DNA of 64,000 nucleotides from JAGPCK01 sp964535575 (GTDB lineage: Bacteria; Bacteroidota; Bacteroidia; UKL13-3). Below are positions 1 to 7,429 of the stretch, piece by piece. The translations under genes were made by a program, and so were the position numbers. Location of the stretch: the NCBI GenBank assembly GCA_964535575.1, contig CAZHTC010000005.1, forward strand, positions 62,001 through 126,000. Direction: 5' to 3'. How positions within the stretch are numbered: the stretch's first letter is position 1; each line of letters begins with the position of its first letter. The notes below the pieces were generated by a model, which saw nothing but the letters and a program-made list of their open reading frames with translations, was not told the origin of the DNA and did not search any database.

Positions 1-322
1 TCTTTTCCGGCTTCCAGTGACCTGAATCGTCAAAACTATAGTTGTATTCTTTCTCGTTTGTTGTCAAATCTTCAATGTAAACGGGAGTTTTCTTTCGATA
101 ATAATCAATGATTTTATTTTTCAGAATGGTATATAACCAGTTTTTCTCCGACACATCTCCTTTAAAGTCAGGCAGTGCTTTAAGTGCGGATAAAAAAGTT
201 TCCTGAACAAGTTCTTTCGCGGTTTCTCTTTGATTGATTCGTTTACATGCAAAACGAAAAAGAGCATCGGCATATAAATCCACCCATCGTTCCGGTTTAA
301 GGTTTGATTTTAGTGTATTCAT
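1..322 (-). CDS. ECF-type RNA polymerase sigma factor, C-terminal part cut by window edge
   Basis: The first 107 codons are visible, from ATG at 322 leftwards off the window. The protein begins MNTLKSNLKPERWVDLY and shows sigma-70 region 2 features: DALFRFACKRI (core binding), ETAKELVQETFLSAL, and the -10-recognition stretch NWLYTILKNKIIDYYRKK. Region 4 lies outside the window. The ATG is 5 bases after the trhO stop, so the two are probably co-transcribed. Extracytoplasmic-function factors redirect RNA polymerase to stress or envelope regulons; which one cannot be told from this half. Confidence 0.85.
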   Translation of the reverse strand, partial: MNTLKSNLKPERWVDLYADALFRFACKRINQRETAKELVQETFLSALKALPDFKGDVSEKNWLYTILKNKIIDYYRKKTPVYIEDLTTNEKEYNYSFDDSGHWKPEK

Positions 323-327
323 TAAAC

Positions 328-1269
328 TTAATCCAGATGGGCGGGGTCGGTATTTTTAATATAATAACCCGTGCCGTTGTAAATTCTTTTCTTTGGATGT
401 TCTTTACATTCGGCTGAACACGCCCCTTCCATTTCCCAACCACACTCTTCGCACAACGGCAGGTGATTATTGCATTCGGGGTTGGCGCAATTAATCATTC
501 TGAAGGTAGGAATCCCGCAAATATGGCACTTGCTTACGGTAGTAGGATTAACCGAATTTACCGGAACGGTAACCCGGTTATCAAACACATAACAGACTCC
601 GTCAAAATCTTTACCTCCGGTTTCTTTCGCATATTTTACAATACCACCGTGCAGCTGAAATACATCTTTAAATCCCTCTTTTAAAAGCAGTGCAGAGGCT
701 TTTTCGCATTTAATACCTCCGGTGCAATAGGTAATTATTTTTTTACCCTTCAGATGCTCCAGTTCCTTCACTTTTTCAGGAAACTCTCTGAAGTTTTCCA
801 TGTCAAGTGTAATTGCCCCTTTAAAGTGACCAACATTATGTTCGTAGTTTGAGCGCACATCAAGCACCACCACATCATCACTTTCTTTTAGCTTTTGAAA
901 TTCTTCCCCACTCAGGTGAATTCCTGTTTTTTTATTTGGATTTACCTCCTCAGGGTTTCTTAACCCCGAATGCACAATTTCAGGTTTATACCTTACGTGC
1001 ATTTTTTGAAACGCATGGGTGTCGCTTTCATCAATTTTGAAATCGGTTTTTGCGAAGCGTGGGTCAGCCAGTATGGTTGCCATATATTTTTCACAGGCCG
1101 CTTTGGTCCCGCTGATGGTTCCGTTCAGGCCTTCACTTGCAATAATTATTCGGCCCCTTAGTTTTAACTCCTTGCAAAATGCCAAATGGTCAATCGCAAA
1201 TTGTTCGGCATTGTCTATAGGGCTGTAGCAGTAATAGAGTAAAATCAGGTACTTTGTTTTTTCGTTCAT
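328..1269 (-). CDS. trhO: tRNA uridine(34) hydroxylase TrhO (YceA-type rhodanese protein)
   Basis: 313 aa, full length for the family. TrhO makes 5-hydroxyuridine at tRNA position 34, the first step to (m)cmo5U. The N-terminal acylphosphatase-like domain (about 1-95) carries the GRIIIASEGLNGTISG signature. A rhodanese domain (about 125-225) holds the catalytic Cys182 in CTGGIKC. A Cys-rich C-terminal segment (CHICG, CANPEC, CEECG, CSAEC) could bind zinc. A TATATTTG box sits just upstream of the ATG. It is followed at once by the ECF sigma gene. Identification rests on recognisable family motifs and is strong. Confidence 0.93.
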   Translation of the reverse strand: MNEKTKYLILLYYCYSPIDNAEQFAIDHLAFCKELKLRGRIIIASEGLNGTISGTKAACEKYMATILADPRFAKTDFKIDESDTHAFQKMHVRYKPEIVHSGLRNPEEVNPNKKTGIHLSGEEFQKLKESDDVVVLDVRSNYEHNVGHFKGAITLDMENFREFPEKVKELEHLKGKKIITYCTGGIKCEKASALLLKEGFKDVFQLHGGIVKYAKETGGKDFDGVCYVFDNRVTVPVNSVNPTTVSKCHICGIPTFRMINCANPECNNHLPLCEECGWEMEGACSAECKEHPKKRIYNGTGYYIKNTDPAHLD

Positions 1270-1278
1270 AACTTACTG

Positions 1279-1286
1279 CAAATATA
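1279..1286 (-). promoter_or_regulatory. -7 promoter box upstream of trhO
   Basis: On the minus strand this reads TATATTTG, matching the Bacteroidota -7 consensus TAnnTTTG. It ends 9 bases before the trhO ATG, so the leader would be very short. I see no TTG -33 element 19 bases upstream, so the call rests on one element. Confidence 0.35.
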
Positions 1287-1420
1287 AGTCGATACCAGAT
1301 TATCAGGAATATAATTTACAAGATGCTCTTTAAATGATAATATAACCTGTACGAAACATTTAATTAAACCATCCTTGTTTCCTTTGAGACCACAAAATCA
1401 AACATAGTAATCACCTTCAT

Positions 1421-1612
1421 ATGGAAACAATTTTACCTGCCTTTCTCGTTCCTGTTTTGGTAGTTCAGTTTATCTTATTCACTATTATCTATCTGTTGGT
1501 TAGCTTATTTGAGTTTATTAAAAGTAAAAGAAAACAGCCGAAGCACACGCAGGTATTCATGTGGGAATGCAATTGGCTAATGGATCAATGGCTGAATAAT
1601 CCGAATGTCTGA
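1421..1612 (+). CDS. Small single-span membrane protein, hypothetical
   Basis: 63 aa starting METILPAFLVPVLVV. Residues about 5-30 form one strongly hydrophobic helix, followed by a basic stretch (KSKRKQPK) that would sit in the cytoplasm, then a Trp-rich tail (MWECNWLMDQWLNNPNV). It stands alone in the 410-bp gap between trhO and deaD, in the deaD direction. I do not recognise a family, and no clear promoter or ribosome-binding site decides the start. The membrane-helix-plus-positive-charge pattern favours a real gene, but chance is possible. Confidence 0.4.
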   Translation: METILPAFLVPVLVVQFILFTIIYLLVSLFEFIKSKRKQPKHTQVFMWECNWLMDQWLNNPNV

Positions 1613-1626
1613 ATTTCAATAAGTTC

Positions 1627-1657
1627 TTTGTAAGCCGGATATATTTCAGTACCTTTG
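1627..1657 (+). promoter_or_regulatory. Promoter of deaD (TTTG - 19 nt - TACCTTTG)
   Basis: TTTG at 1627-1630 and TACCTTTG at 1650-1657 are separated by exactly 19 bases. This matches the Bacteroidota housekeeping promoter (-33 TTTG, -7 TAnnTTTG). Transcription should start near 1664, giving a leader of about 20 bases before the ATG at 1683. It is the most complete promoter of this type found in the window. Confidence 0.6.
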
Positions 1658-1682
1658 CGCCTCATTTTAGGAAACACAATTT

Positions 1683-3530
1683 ATGACATTATTTTCAACG
1701 CTGGGGTTGAAGCCGGAGATTGCCAAGGCAGTAGAAGAGTTAGGCTTTCAACAACCAACGCCAATCCAGGAGCAATCAATTCCCGTATTGCTCACAGGTA
1801 CAAGAGATTTTATGGGCCTTGCCCAAACAGGAACCGGGAAAACAGCCGCATTTGGATTACCGCTGATCAATCATCTGAATTTCTCCATAAAAACAACTCA
1901 GGGTCTTATTCTCTGCCCTACCCGTGAGTTATGCATGCAAGTTAAAAGTGATTTAGAGAAGTATTCTTCTCACACAAAAGGGGCCCATTTAGTGGCAGTT
2001 TATGGCGGGGCTAGTATTAGCGGACAGATTTCAGAAATAAAACGCGGTGCACAAATTATTGTAGCTACTCCCGGTCGATTAATGGACTTAATGGAACGTA
2101 AGGTGATTAATCTGGCTGCGATAAGATATGTGGTGCTTGACGAAGCCGATGAAATGCTGAATATGGGCTTCCGCGATGATATTGAATTTATTCTTTCTCA
2201 CGTTACCGGAGAGAAAAATGTTTGGTTGTTCTCGGCTACCATGCCGCGCGAAGTACGTCAGATTGCCGAACGTTTTATGGTTGATCCGTTCGAGTTAACG
2301 GTTGGGCATAAAAATACGACTGCCGAAAATATTAAGCACGTGTATTATATCACCCGGGCTAACCATAAATTTGATGCACTTAAAAGGGTTATCGATTATC
2401 AGCCGGATATTTTCGGGATTATTTTCGCACAGACAAAAATTGAAACACAGGAAATTGCTGAAAAATTAATTCGTGAAGGATATAATGCCGATGCATTGCA
2501 TGGAGATTTAAGTCAGCAGCAACGCGATAAGGTAATGAACCGTTTTCGTCAACGCTCGCTACAGTTATTGGTTGCAACAGATGTAGCAGCCCGGGGTATT
2601 GATGTTAATGATATTACACACGTAATTAATTACTCTATTCCCGATGAATTGGAAAGCTACACGCACCGAAGCGGACGTACTGCCCGTGCGGGTAAAAAGG
2701 GTATTTCAATAACTATTGTTAATCCAAAGGAAGTAGGAAAACTAAAACAAATGGAGCGATTAACAAAAGCGAAGTTTGAAAAGGAAATTATTCCTAGCGG
2801 AGTTGATGTATGCGAAAAGCAATTGTTCCACATAATTAATAACGTACATAAAGTAGAAGTGAATGATTCGGCCATTGAACCATACCTTGGCCGTATTATG
2901 GAGGAACTCCAGGATTTAACCAAAGAGGAGTTAATCAAGAAATTTGCTTCAGTTGAGTTTAATCGTTTTCTAAATTATTACAAAAACGCTCCCGATTTGA
3001 ATTACGATGCAAGTCAGAAGGAGTTTTCTTCACGCGATTCGGGCGATTTTACCCGCGTATTTGTGAGTGTTGGAACCATGGATGGGTTTGATAAAGGCTC
3101 ATTGTTCCGTTTTGTTTTGGATTGTACCAATTATAATAAAACCGATATTGGCCGCATAAGTCTTAAGAATGCATATTCTTTTGTTGAAGTAAGTTCATCT
3201 CTTGCCGAACAGTTTATAGATAATATGCGCAACCAGCAATATCGCGGACGAAAAATAAGAGCTGAAGTGTCGGGAGAGGAGCCACGTTCGCGTGACGGAG
3301 GTCGTAAATTTGAAAGAGGGGGAGATCGCGGAAGTTTTGGAGGAAGAAGAACCGGAGGAGGAGGAGGAAATGAATCTCGCGAACGCGGAGGCTACGGAAG
3401 AGGTGACAGAGGAGGCAGCAGCCGGTCATCTTTTCATGGCAAGGGAGAAAAAAGTTCTTTTGGCGGAAGCAGAAAAGATAAATTCTCAAAAAATAAAGGA
3501 AAATCTGGTGGTAACGAATTCAGTTACTAA
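1683..3530 (+). CDS. deaD: DEAD-box ATP-dependent RNA helicase with DbpA-like RNA-binding domain and RGG tail
   Basis: 615 aa. The helicase core has all family motifs in order: Q motif (about 22-34), Walker A AQTGTGKT (47-54), PTREL, TPGRLMD, DEAD (153-156), SAT (184-186), ARGID and HRSGRTARAG (from His328). A DbpA-type RNA-binding domain starts near Gly454 (GDFTRVFVSVGTMDG) and runs to about 530. The last 70 residues are Gly/Arg/Ser-rich with RGG-type repeats, a flexible RNA-binding tail. Such proteins unwind RNA in ribosome assembly and cold adaptation. The symbol follows DeaD/CsdA usage; RhlE or DbpA specialisation cannot be excluded. The tail encoding is GGA-rich and leaves another frame open by chance. 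Confidence 0.93.
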   Translation: MTLFSTLGLKPEIAKAVEELGFQQPTPIQEQSIPVLLTGTRDFMGLAQTGTGKTAAFGLPLINHLNFSIKTTQGLILCPTRELCMQVKSDLEKYSSHTKGAHLVAVYGGASISGQISEIKRGAQIIVATPGRLMDLMERKVINLAAIRYVVLDEADEMLNMGFRDDIEFILSHVTGEKNVWLFSATMPREVRQIAERFMVDPFELTVGHKNTTAENIKHVYYITRANHKFDALKRVIDYQPDIFGIIFAQTKIETQEIAEKLIREGYNADALHGDLSQQQRDKVMNRFRQRSLQLLVATDVAARGIDVNDITHVINYSIPDELESYTHRSGRTARAGKKGISITIVNPKEVGKLKQMERLTKAKFEKEIIPSGVDVCEKQLFHIINNVHKVEVNDSAIEPYLGRIMEELQDLTKEELIKKFASVEFNRFLNYYKNAPDLNYDASQKEFSSRDSGDFTRVFVSVGTMDGFDKGSLFRFVLDCTNYNKTDIGRISLKNAYSFVEVSSSLAEQFIDNMRNQQYRGRKIRAEVSGEEPRSRDGGRKFERGGDRGSFGGRRTGGGGGNESRERGGYGRGDRGGSSRSSFHGKGEKSSFGGSRKDKFSKNKGKSGGNEFSY

Positions 3531-3546
3531 ATTTGAAGAAAAAAAT

Positions 3547-3990
3547 ATGAAACGTTTATTTATTTTAACTTTAATAAGCCTGCTTTCATTAACCGGTTTT
3601 GCACAGCAGAATTTCGGAGCTAAGGTTACAAAAGAAGGTGCCAAACCGGCTTCCGAACTTTCGTCAATGATGAAAGGGAAAAAGGAAGTAAAAGTAAAAC
3701 TCACCGGTAAAATTCTGGAGGTATGTCAGAAAAAGGGCTGTTGGATGAAACTTGATTTAGGTAACGGGCAAACCATGCGCATTACTTTTAAAGATTACGC
3801 TTTTTTTATCCCTAAAAATGCTGCCGGTAAAACAGTAGTTATAGAAGGGGTTGCCAGTTGGCAGGAAACTTCGGTTGAAGAACTGAAACATTATGCGAAA
3901 GACGCAGGTAAATCACAGGCCGAAATTGATGCCATAAAAGAAGCGAAACGTGAATTGGTTTTTGAGGCTGACGGAGTACTTATTTTGTAG
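3547..3990 (+). CDS. DUF4920 exported protein
   Basis: 147 aa with a signal peptide (MKRLFILTLISLLSLTGFAQQ) followed by a DUF4920-like domain: GKILEVCQKKGCW, then MRITFKDYAFFIPK and a VVIEGVA strand. The two cysteines of CQKKGC are conserved in my recollection of the family and might bind metal or form a disulfide. The frame stays open a further 85 codons upstream through the deaD tail. I start at 3547 because that ATG begins a perfect signal peptide and lies 16 bases after the deaD stop. The biochemical role of DUF4920 is unknown to me. It is probably transcribed with deaD or the lipoprotein gene 11 bases downstream. Confidence 0.8.
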   Translation: MKRLFILTLISLLSLTGFAQQNFGAKVTKEGAKPASELSSMMKGKKEVKVKLTGKILEVCQKKGCWMKLDLGNGQTMRITFKDYAFFIPKNAAGKTVVIEGVASWQETSVEELKHYAKDAGKSQAEIDAIKEAKRELVFEADGVLIL

Positions 3991-4001
3991 TTTATTCCCC
4001 T

Positions 4002-4493
4002 ATGCACCGGATATTAGTTTTGAGTATTGTTACCCTATTTGTTTTTGGGGCGGCATGCAGCTCTGAGCACAAAGGTGACGAAACAGTTTCGGCTTCAGCC
4101 GACAGTTCAGCATCAGAAAACGATTCCATGTCGTCATGCACCAATCCATACTCCGATAATATGAAGCCTATGGCTGTTGGAATGAGGGCCATGTATGAAC
4201 AAATGACTGCCATACGTGCCCAAATTGAAAGAGGCGATGCATTGCAAACCGGACAGTTTAAAATGGTTGATTTTATTTATGCCGAACCTACCGACTCAAG
4301 TGTACTTACCGACCAGTTTTTTATGAGGGCCGGACAGTTTAAGCGCAGGTTTAACGAGTTGGTTCAGCCTGGAGCAAATGTGATGGAGCGATTTAATTTG
4401 GTGGTTGATGCTTGTATTCAATGTCATACAGAAAATTGTCCGGGGCCTTTAAAAAAGATAAAAAAGCTTAAATTTGACCATATAACTTCATAA
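4002..4493 (+). CDS. Lipoprotein with one c-type haem motif
   Basis: 163 aa. The signal peptide ends in a lipobox with Cys19 (FGAACSS), so it should be lipid-anchored. An acidic Ser-rich linker follows. Near the C-terminus CIQCH (138-142) matches the CxxCH haem c attachment motif, followed by a further Cys and a basic end (KKIKKLKF). The middle is Met-rich (SSMSSC, MKPMAVGMRAMYEQM), and one Met could be the second haem ligand. No named family is recognised. It follows the DUF4920 gene by 11 bases, and a second CxxCH lipoprotein lies 450 bases on. A periplasmic monohaem electron carrier or sensor is an inference. Confidence 0.72.
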   Translation: MHRILVLSIVTLFVFGAACSSEHKGDETVSASADSSASENDSMSSCTNPYSDNMKPMAVGMRAMYEQMTAIRAQIERGDALQTGQFKMVDFIYAEPTDSSVLTDQFFMRAGQFKRRFNELVQPGANVMERFNLVVDACIQCHTENCPGPLKKIKKLKFDHITS

Positions 4494-4610
4494 CGATTTC
4501 ACCTGTCCGTTACTAAGCAATTTGTTAAACTTCTTTACGTCTATAAACATGTTGCTAATTTTTTTTCTTACCTATTTTTCTGCATGCTTAGAAATAATTT
4601 AGATAATAAC

Positions 4611-4625
4611 TCTATACAGTATAGA
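4611..4625. promoter_or_regulatory. 15-bp interrupted palindrome abutting the next start codon
   Basis: TCTATAC-A-GTATAGA has two perfect 7-base arms around one base and ends 1 base before the ATG at 4627. It could be an operator or a small hairpin hiding the start. It is short and AT-rich, so chance is a real possibility. Confidence 0.3.
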
Positions 4626-4626
4626 A

Positions 4627-4926
4627 ATGAAACCATTAAAGAAGAACGATCAGAAAATTAACCATCGAATCAACCGTCTGAAAAAAATAAAGGATCGCCT
4701 GAATATTGTTTTTATTGTAAACGAAGTGAAACCGGGCAGTAAACCGGCCATGAAATTACAGAAGGCATATATTGCAGGTGTTCTGGCTGCAGCTCCTTAC
4801 CTCATTACCCTTGAACCGGTTTTTGTTGTTTGTCAAACAGAAAATAAAGATCTGATAGAGCAACTTGATATTATTATTAATGCACTCTCACTCATTCGCC
4901 CGAAAGGGGAGCAAAAACGCGGGTAA
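4627..4926 (+). CDS. Hypothetical small basic protein
   Basis: 99 aa, no signal peptide. The first 30 residues are very basic (MKPLKKNDQKINHRINRLKKIKDR). A middle hydrophobic stretch contains IAGVLAAAPYLITLEPVFVV, and the C-terminal third resembles an amphipathic helix (NKDLIEQLDIIINALSLI). No family is recognised. It lies between the two haem-motif lipoproteins, 21 bases before the second, and its ATG abuts a palindrome. It could be a cytosolic regulator or accessory factor of its neighbours, but nothing in the sequence proves that. Confidence 0.5.
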   Translation: MKPLKKNDQKINHRINRLKKIKDRLNIVFIVNEVKPGSKPAMKLQKAYIAGVLAAAPYLITLEPVFVVCQTENKDLIEQLDIIINALSLIRPKGEQKRG

Positions 4927-4947
4927 TTTTACGGGATAAGTAGGCAT

Positions 4948-5271
4948 ATGAAATATTTTACCTTACTGTTGCTCCTTATAGCTGTGGCATGTTCTGTTCA
5001 AAAGTTGCCCACTCCCGGTGAGCAACAGGTGAAACAGGCAGCCAGACGTTTTCCCGAAGTTACCTTAGCAGAAATCTCTAAAGGGAAAATGTTGTTTGAA
5101 CAAAATTGCAACAGGTGCCATAAGTATCATAAACCTGATGAGCATACCGAAATGGAATGGATGAATATCATTCCGGTAATGTCGTCAAGAGCCAAGCTCG
5201 ATCAGGTGTCACAAGGTTATATCTTAAAGTATGTGGTCGCTTTTGCCAAACAGCCTGATAGCAAACCTTAA
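4948..5271 (+). CDS. Small monohaem cytochrome c-like lipoprotein
   Basis: 107 aa. The signal peptide has a lipobox Cys15 (AVACSVQ). The mature part is cytochrome c-like: GKMLFEQNCNRCHKYHKP with CxxCH at 54-58, and downstream Met residues (MEWMNIIPVMSSRA) in the place where class I cytochromes c supply the axial ligand. At about 90 mature residues it is the size of a minimal monohaem cytochrome. It is probably anchored in an envelope membrane facing the periplasm and passes electrons. It is the last gene of the deaD-to-cytochrome run, and a 217-bp gap with no gene that I can see follows. Confidence 0.75.
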   Translation: MKYFTLLLLLIAVACSVQKLPTPGEQQVKQAARRFPEVTLAEISKGKMLFEQNCNRCHKYHKPDEHTEMEWMNIIPVMSSRAKLDQVSQGYILKYVVAFAKQPDSKP

Positions 5272-5463
5272 GGGTAATTTCTCCACTTTTTTATTGGGTT
5301 AATTCTTTTTTACCGGGTATCCGTTTGGTGGTGGCAATTCATTGAAAAACCATCCATTTATAACGCAAGGTGGTTGGCCCGCTGCAATAGGTGCCTTTTA
5401 CCAAATGTTAATTGATGGTTAATTTATAAAAACTGTTTATGCATCATTCCTTGTTAATTTAGC

Positions 5464-5471
5464 TATTTTTG
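5464..5471 (+). promoter_or_regulatory. -7 promoter box before the amidophosphoribosyltransferase gene
   Basis: TATTTTTG matches TAnnTTTG and ends 17 bases before the ATG at 5489. A TTG lies upstream at 5451-5453, but that is only 10 bases away, so no proper -33 element is seen. The rest of the 5272-5488 gap shows nothing I can support. Confidence 0.35.
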
Positions 5472-5488
5472 CACTTTGAAATTTCACC

Positions 5489-7372
5489 ATGAGTGACGCC
5501 ATAAAACACGAGTGCGGAATTGCACTTATTCGTCTTCTAAAACCCTTATCATTTTATCAGGAAAAATACGGTTCGGCCCTTTACGGATTGAAAAAATTGT
5601 ACTTGCTTATGGAAAAGCAGCACAATCGCGGGCAGGATGGAGCAGGAGTAGGAGTTATTAAACTTGACCCTGAACCGGGGAACCCTTACGTATTCAGAAA
5701 GCGCACAGCCGGCAGTGGTGCTATTGCCGATATTTTTGCGCGCATAAGTACTAAAATAAACCAGAGCGGAAATAAAGATGCCGATTTTTTAAAGGCAAAT
5801 GCACCTTTTGCCGGTGAACTATTGCTTGGGCATTTACGCTACGGTACGCACGGAGAGAATTCAGAAGATAAATGCCATCCTTTTATTCGTGAAAATAACT
5901 GGATGAGCCGTAACCTGATGCTGGCCGGAAATTTTAATATGACCAATGTAGATGAGCTTTTCGGTTTACTTGTTGATATTGGCCAGCACCCGAGAGAAAA
6001 AGCCGATACAGTGACCATGCTGGAGAAAATAGGACATTTTCTGGATGAGGAAAATCAGGTTTGGTTTGATCAGTTTAAAAAAGAAGGGTATAGCAACAAA
6101 GACATTTCACCGCTTATTGCCAAAAATCTGAATATTGAAAATATTCTTAAAAGGTCGCTTAAGGAAGTAGACGGAGGATATACCCTTGCGGGAATGATGG
6201 GCCACGGAGATGCATTTGTGGTGCGAGACCCTGTGGGTATAAGGCCATGTTATTATTACCACGATGATGAAATTGTTGTGGTTACTTCAGAGCGGCCTGC
6301 CATTCAAACCGGATTTAATATTCGGCTCACTGAGATAAAGGAGTTACAGCCAGGAAATGCCCTTATCATTCGCAAAACGGGAGCAATAAGCGAAGTAAAT
6401 ATTATGCCACCTGCCGAGCGCAAATCCTGTTCGTTTGAGCGTATTTATTTTTCGAGAGGGAATGACCGCGATATTTACCTTGAGCGCAAAAAGTTGGGGC
6501 ATTTGTTATCGCCAAAGGTACTTAAGGCTATAAACTATGATTTAGACAATTCGGTTTTTTCGTATATCCCCAATACCGCTGCAACGGCATTTTACGGTTT
6601 AATTGACGGAGTTCATGATTACCTTACCGATTACAAGGCACAGGAAATTCTGAAGCTGGGTTCAAAACCGGATATGGAAAAAATGAAACAGATTTTGAGT
6701 ATAAAACCCCGGAGAGAAAAAATAGCGGTTAAGGACGCAAAACTACGTACGTTTATTACCGATGATACCCACCGGGAGGATATGGTGGCTCATGTGTACG
6801 ATGTTACTTATGGCATCATAAACAACGATAAGGATACTCTGGTGGTAATTGATGATTCCATTGTGCGCGGAACCACTTTACGTACCAGCATCATACGGAT
6901 ACTTGACAGGTTACATCCTAAAAAAATTATCATCGTTTCTTCGGCACCACAAATTCGTTACCCCGATTGTTATGGAATTGATATGTCGCGACTGGGCGAG
7001 TTTGTAGCTTTTCAGGCAATGATAGCTTTGCTGAAAGAACGTGGTAAGGAAGATTTGTTGCATGAAACCTACTTAAGGTGTAAAGCGCAGGAAGCTTGGC
7101 CCAAAGAGGAAATAAAAAATAACTTGCAGCAATTGTATGCTTTGTTTACTGACGAGGAAATAAGCAGGAAAGTTGCCGGAATAGTTACTCCCGAAGATTG
7201 CCGGGCTGAAGTAGAGGTGATTTATCAAACCATCGAAAACCTTCATGAGGCTTGTCCGTTCAATTTGGGTGACTGGTATTTTTCAGGAAACTATCCTACC
7301 CCCGGGGGCAATAAGGTAGTAAACCGGGCATTTATCAACTATATGGAAGGCAAAAAAGGAAGAGCCTATTAA
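5489..7372 (+). CDS. Amidophosphoribosyltransferase, long Bacteroidota form
   Basis: 627 aa, over 100 residues longer than classical PurF. An N-terminal class II glutamine amidotransferase domain has the nucleophile Cys9 after an 8-residue propeptide (HE/CGIAL), the EKQHNRGQDGAG loop and GELLLGHLRYGTHG. The C-terminal phosphoribosyltransferase domain has the PRPP-binding motif VVIDDSIVRGTT (452-463). The reaction would be PRPP plus glutamine to phosphoribosylamine, the first committed purine step. I recall similar ~630-aa proteins in Flavobacterium beside a classical PurF. Whether this copy is the main purine enzyme or a specialised paralogue cannot be decided here, so no symbol is given. Confidence 0.88.
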   Translation: MSDAIKHECGIALIRLLKPLSFYQEKYGSALYGLKKLYLLMEKQHNRGQDGAGVGVIKLDPEPGNPYVFRKRTAGSGAIADIFARISTKINQSGNKDADFLKANAPFAGELLLGHLRYGTHGENSEDKCHPFIRENNWMSRNLMLAGNFNMTNVDELFGLLVDIGQHPREKADTVTMLEKIGHFLDEENQVWFDQFKKEGYSNKDISPLIAKNLNIENILKRSLKEVDGGYTLAGMMGHGDAFVVRDPVGIRPCYYYHDDEIVVVTSERPAIQTGFNIRLTEIKELQPGNALIIRKTGAISEVNIMPPAERKSCSFERIYFSRGNDRDIYLERKKLGHLLSPKVLKAINYDLDNSVFSYIPNTAATAFYGLIDGVHDYLTDYKAQEILKLGSKPDMEKMKQILSIKPRREKIAVKDAKLRTFITDDTHREDMVAHVYDVTYGIINNDKDTLVVIDDSIVRGTTLRTSIIRILDRLHPKKIIIVSSAPQIRYPDCYGIDMSRLGEFVAFQAMIALLKERGKEDLLHETYLRCKAQEAWPKEEIKNNLQQLYALFTDEEISRKVAGIVTPEDCRAEVEVIYQTIENLHEACPFNLGDWYFSGNYPTPGGNKVVNRAFINYMEGKKGRAY

Positions 7373-7378
7373 TTCTGC

Positions 7379-7408
7379 TTGACTTTACGATAATTTATCT
7401 TACCTTTA
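7379..7408 (+). promoter_or_regulatory. Promoter of the 1029-aa T9SS protein gene
   Basis: TTG at 7379-7381 and TACCTTTA at 7401-7408 are exactly 19 bases apart. The second box differs from TAnnTTTG at the last base only. Predicted start is near 7415, 15 bases before the ATG at 7430. The element lies almost wholly inside a nested inverted repeat (7383-7427). Confidence 0.5.
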
Positions 7409-7427
7409 TGGTAAGAAAATCGTAAAG
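7383..7427. promoter_or_regulatory. Nested inverted repeat covering promoter and leader
   Basis: Outer arms CTTTACGAT (7383-7391) and ATCGTAAAG (7419-7427) are a perfect 9-bp match. Inside them TCTTACC (7398-7404) and GGTAAGA (7410-7416) form a perfect 7-bp stem with a 5-base loop. The inner stem covers the -7 box and the outer right arm ends 2 bases before the ATG. No T-run follows, so it is not a standard terminator of the preceding gene. A regulator-binding site or cruciform is more plausible. Confidence 0.5.
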
Positions 7428-7429
7428 GT

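Noticed and set aside
3292..3546. 85-codon in-frame upstream extension of the DUF4920 gene, Glu-rich, inside the deaD tail
   Set aside because: It is the shifted reading of the GGA/GAA-rich RGG-tail repeats. The downstream ATG at 3547 starts an intact signal peptide, which would be buried by the extension.
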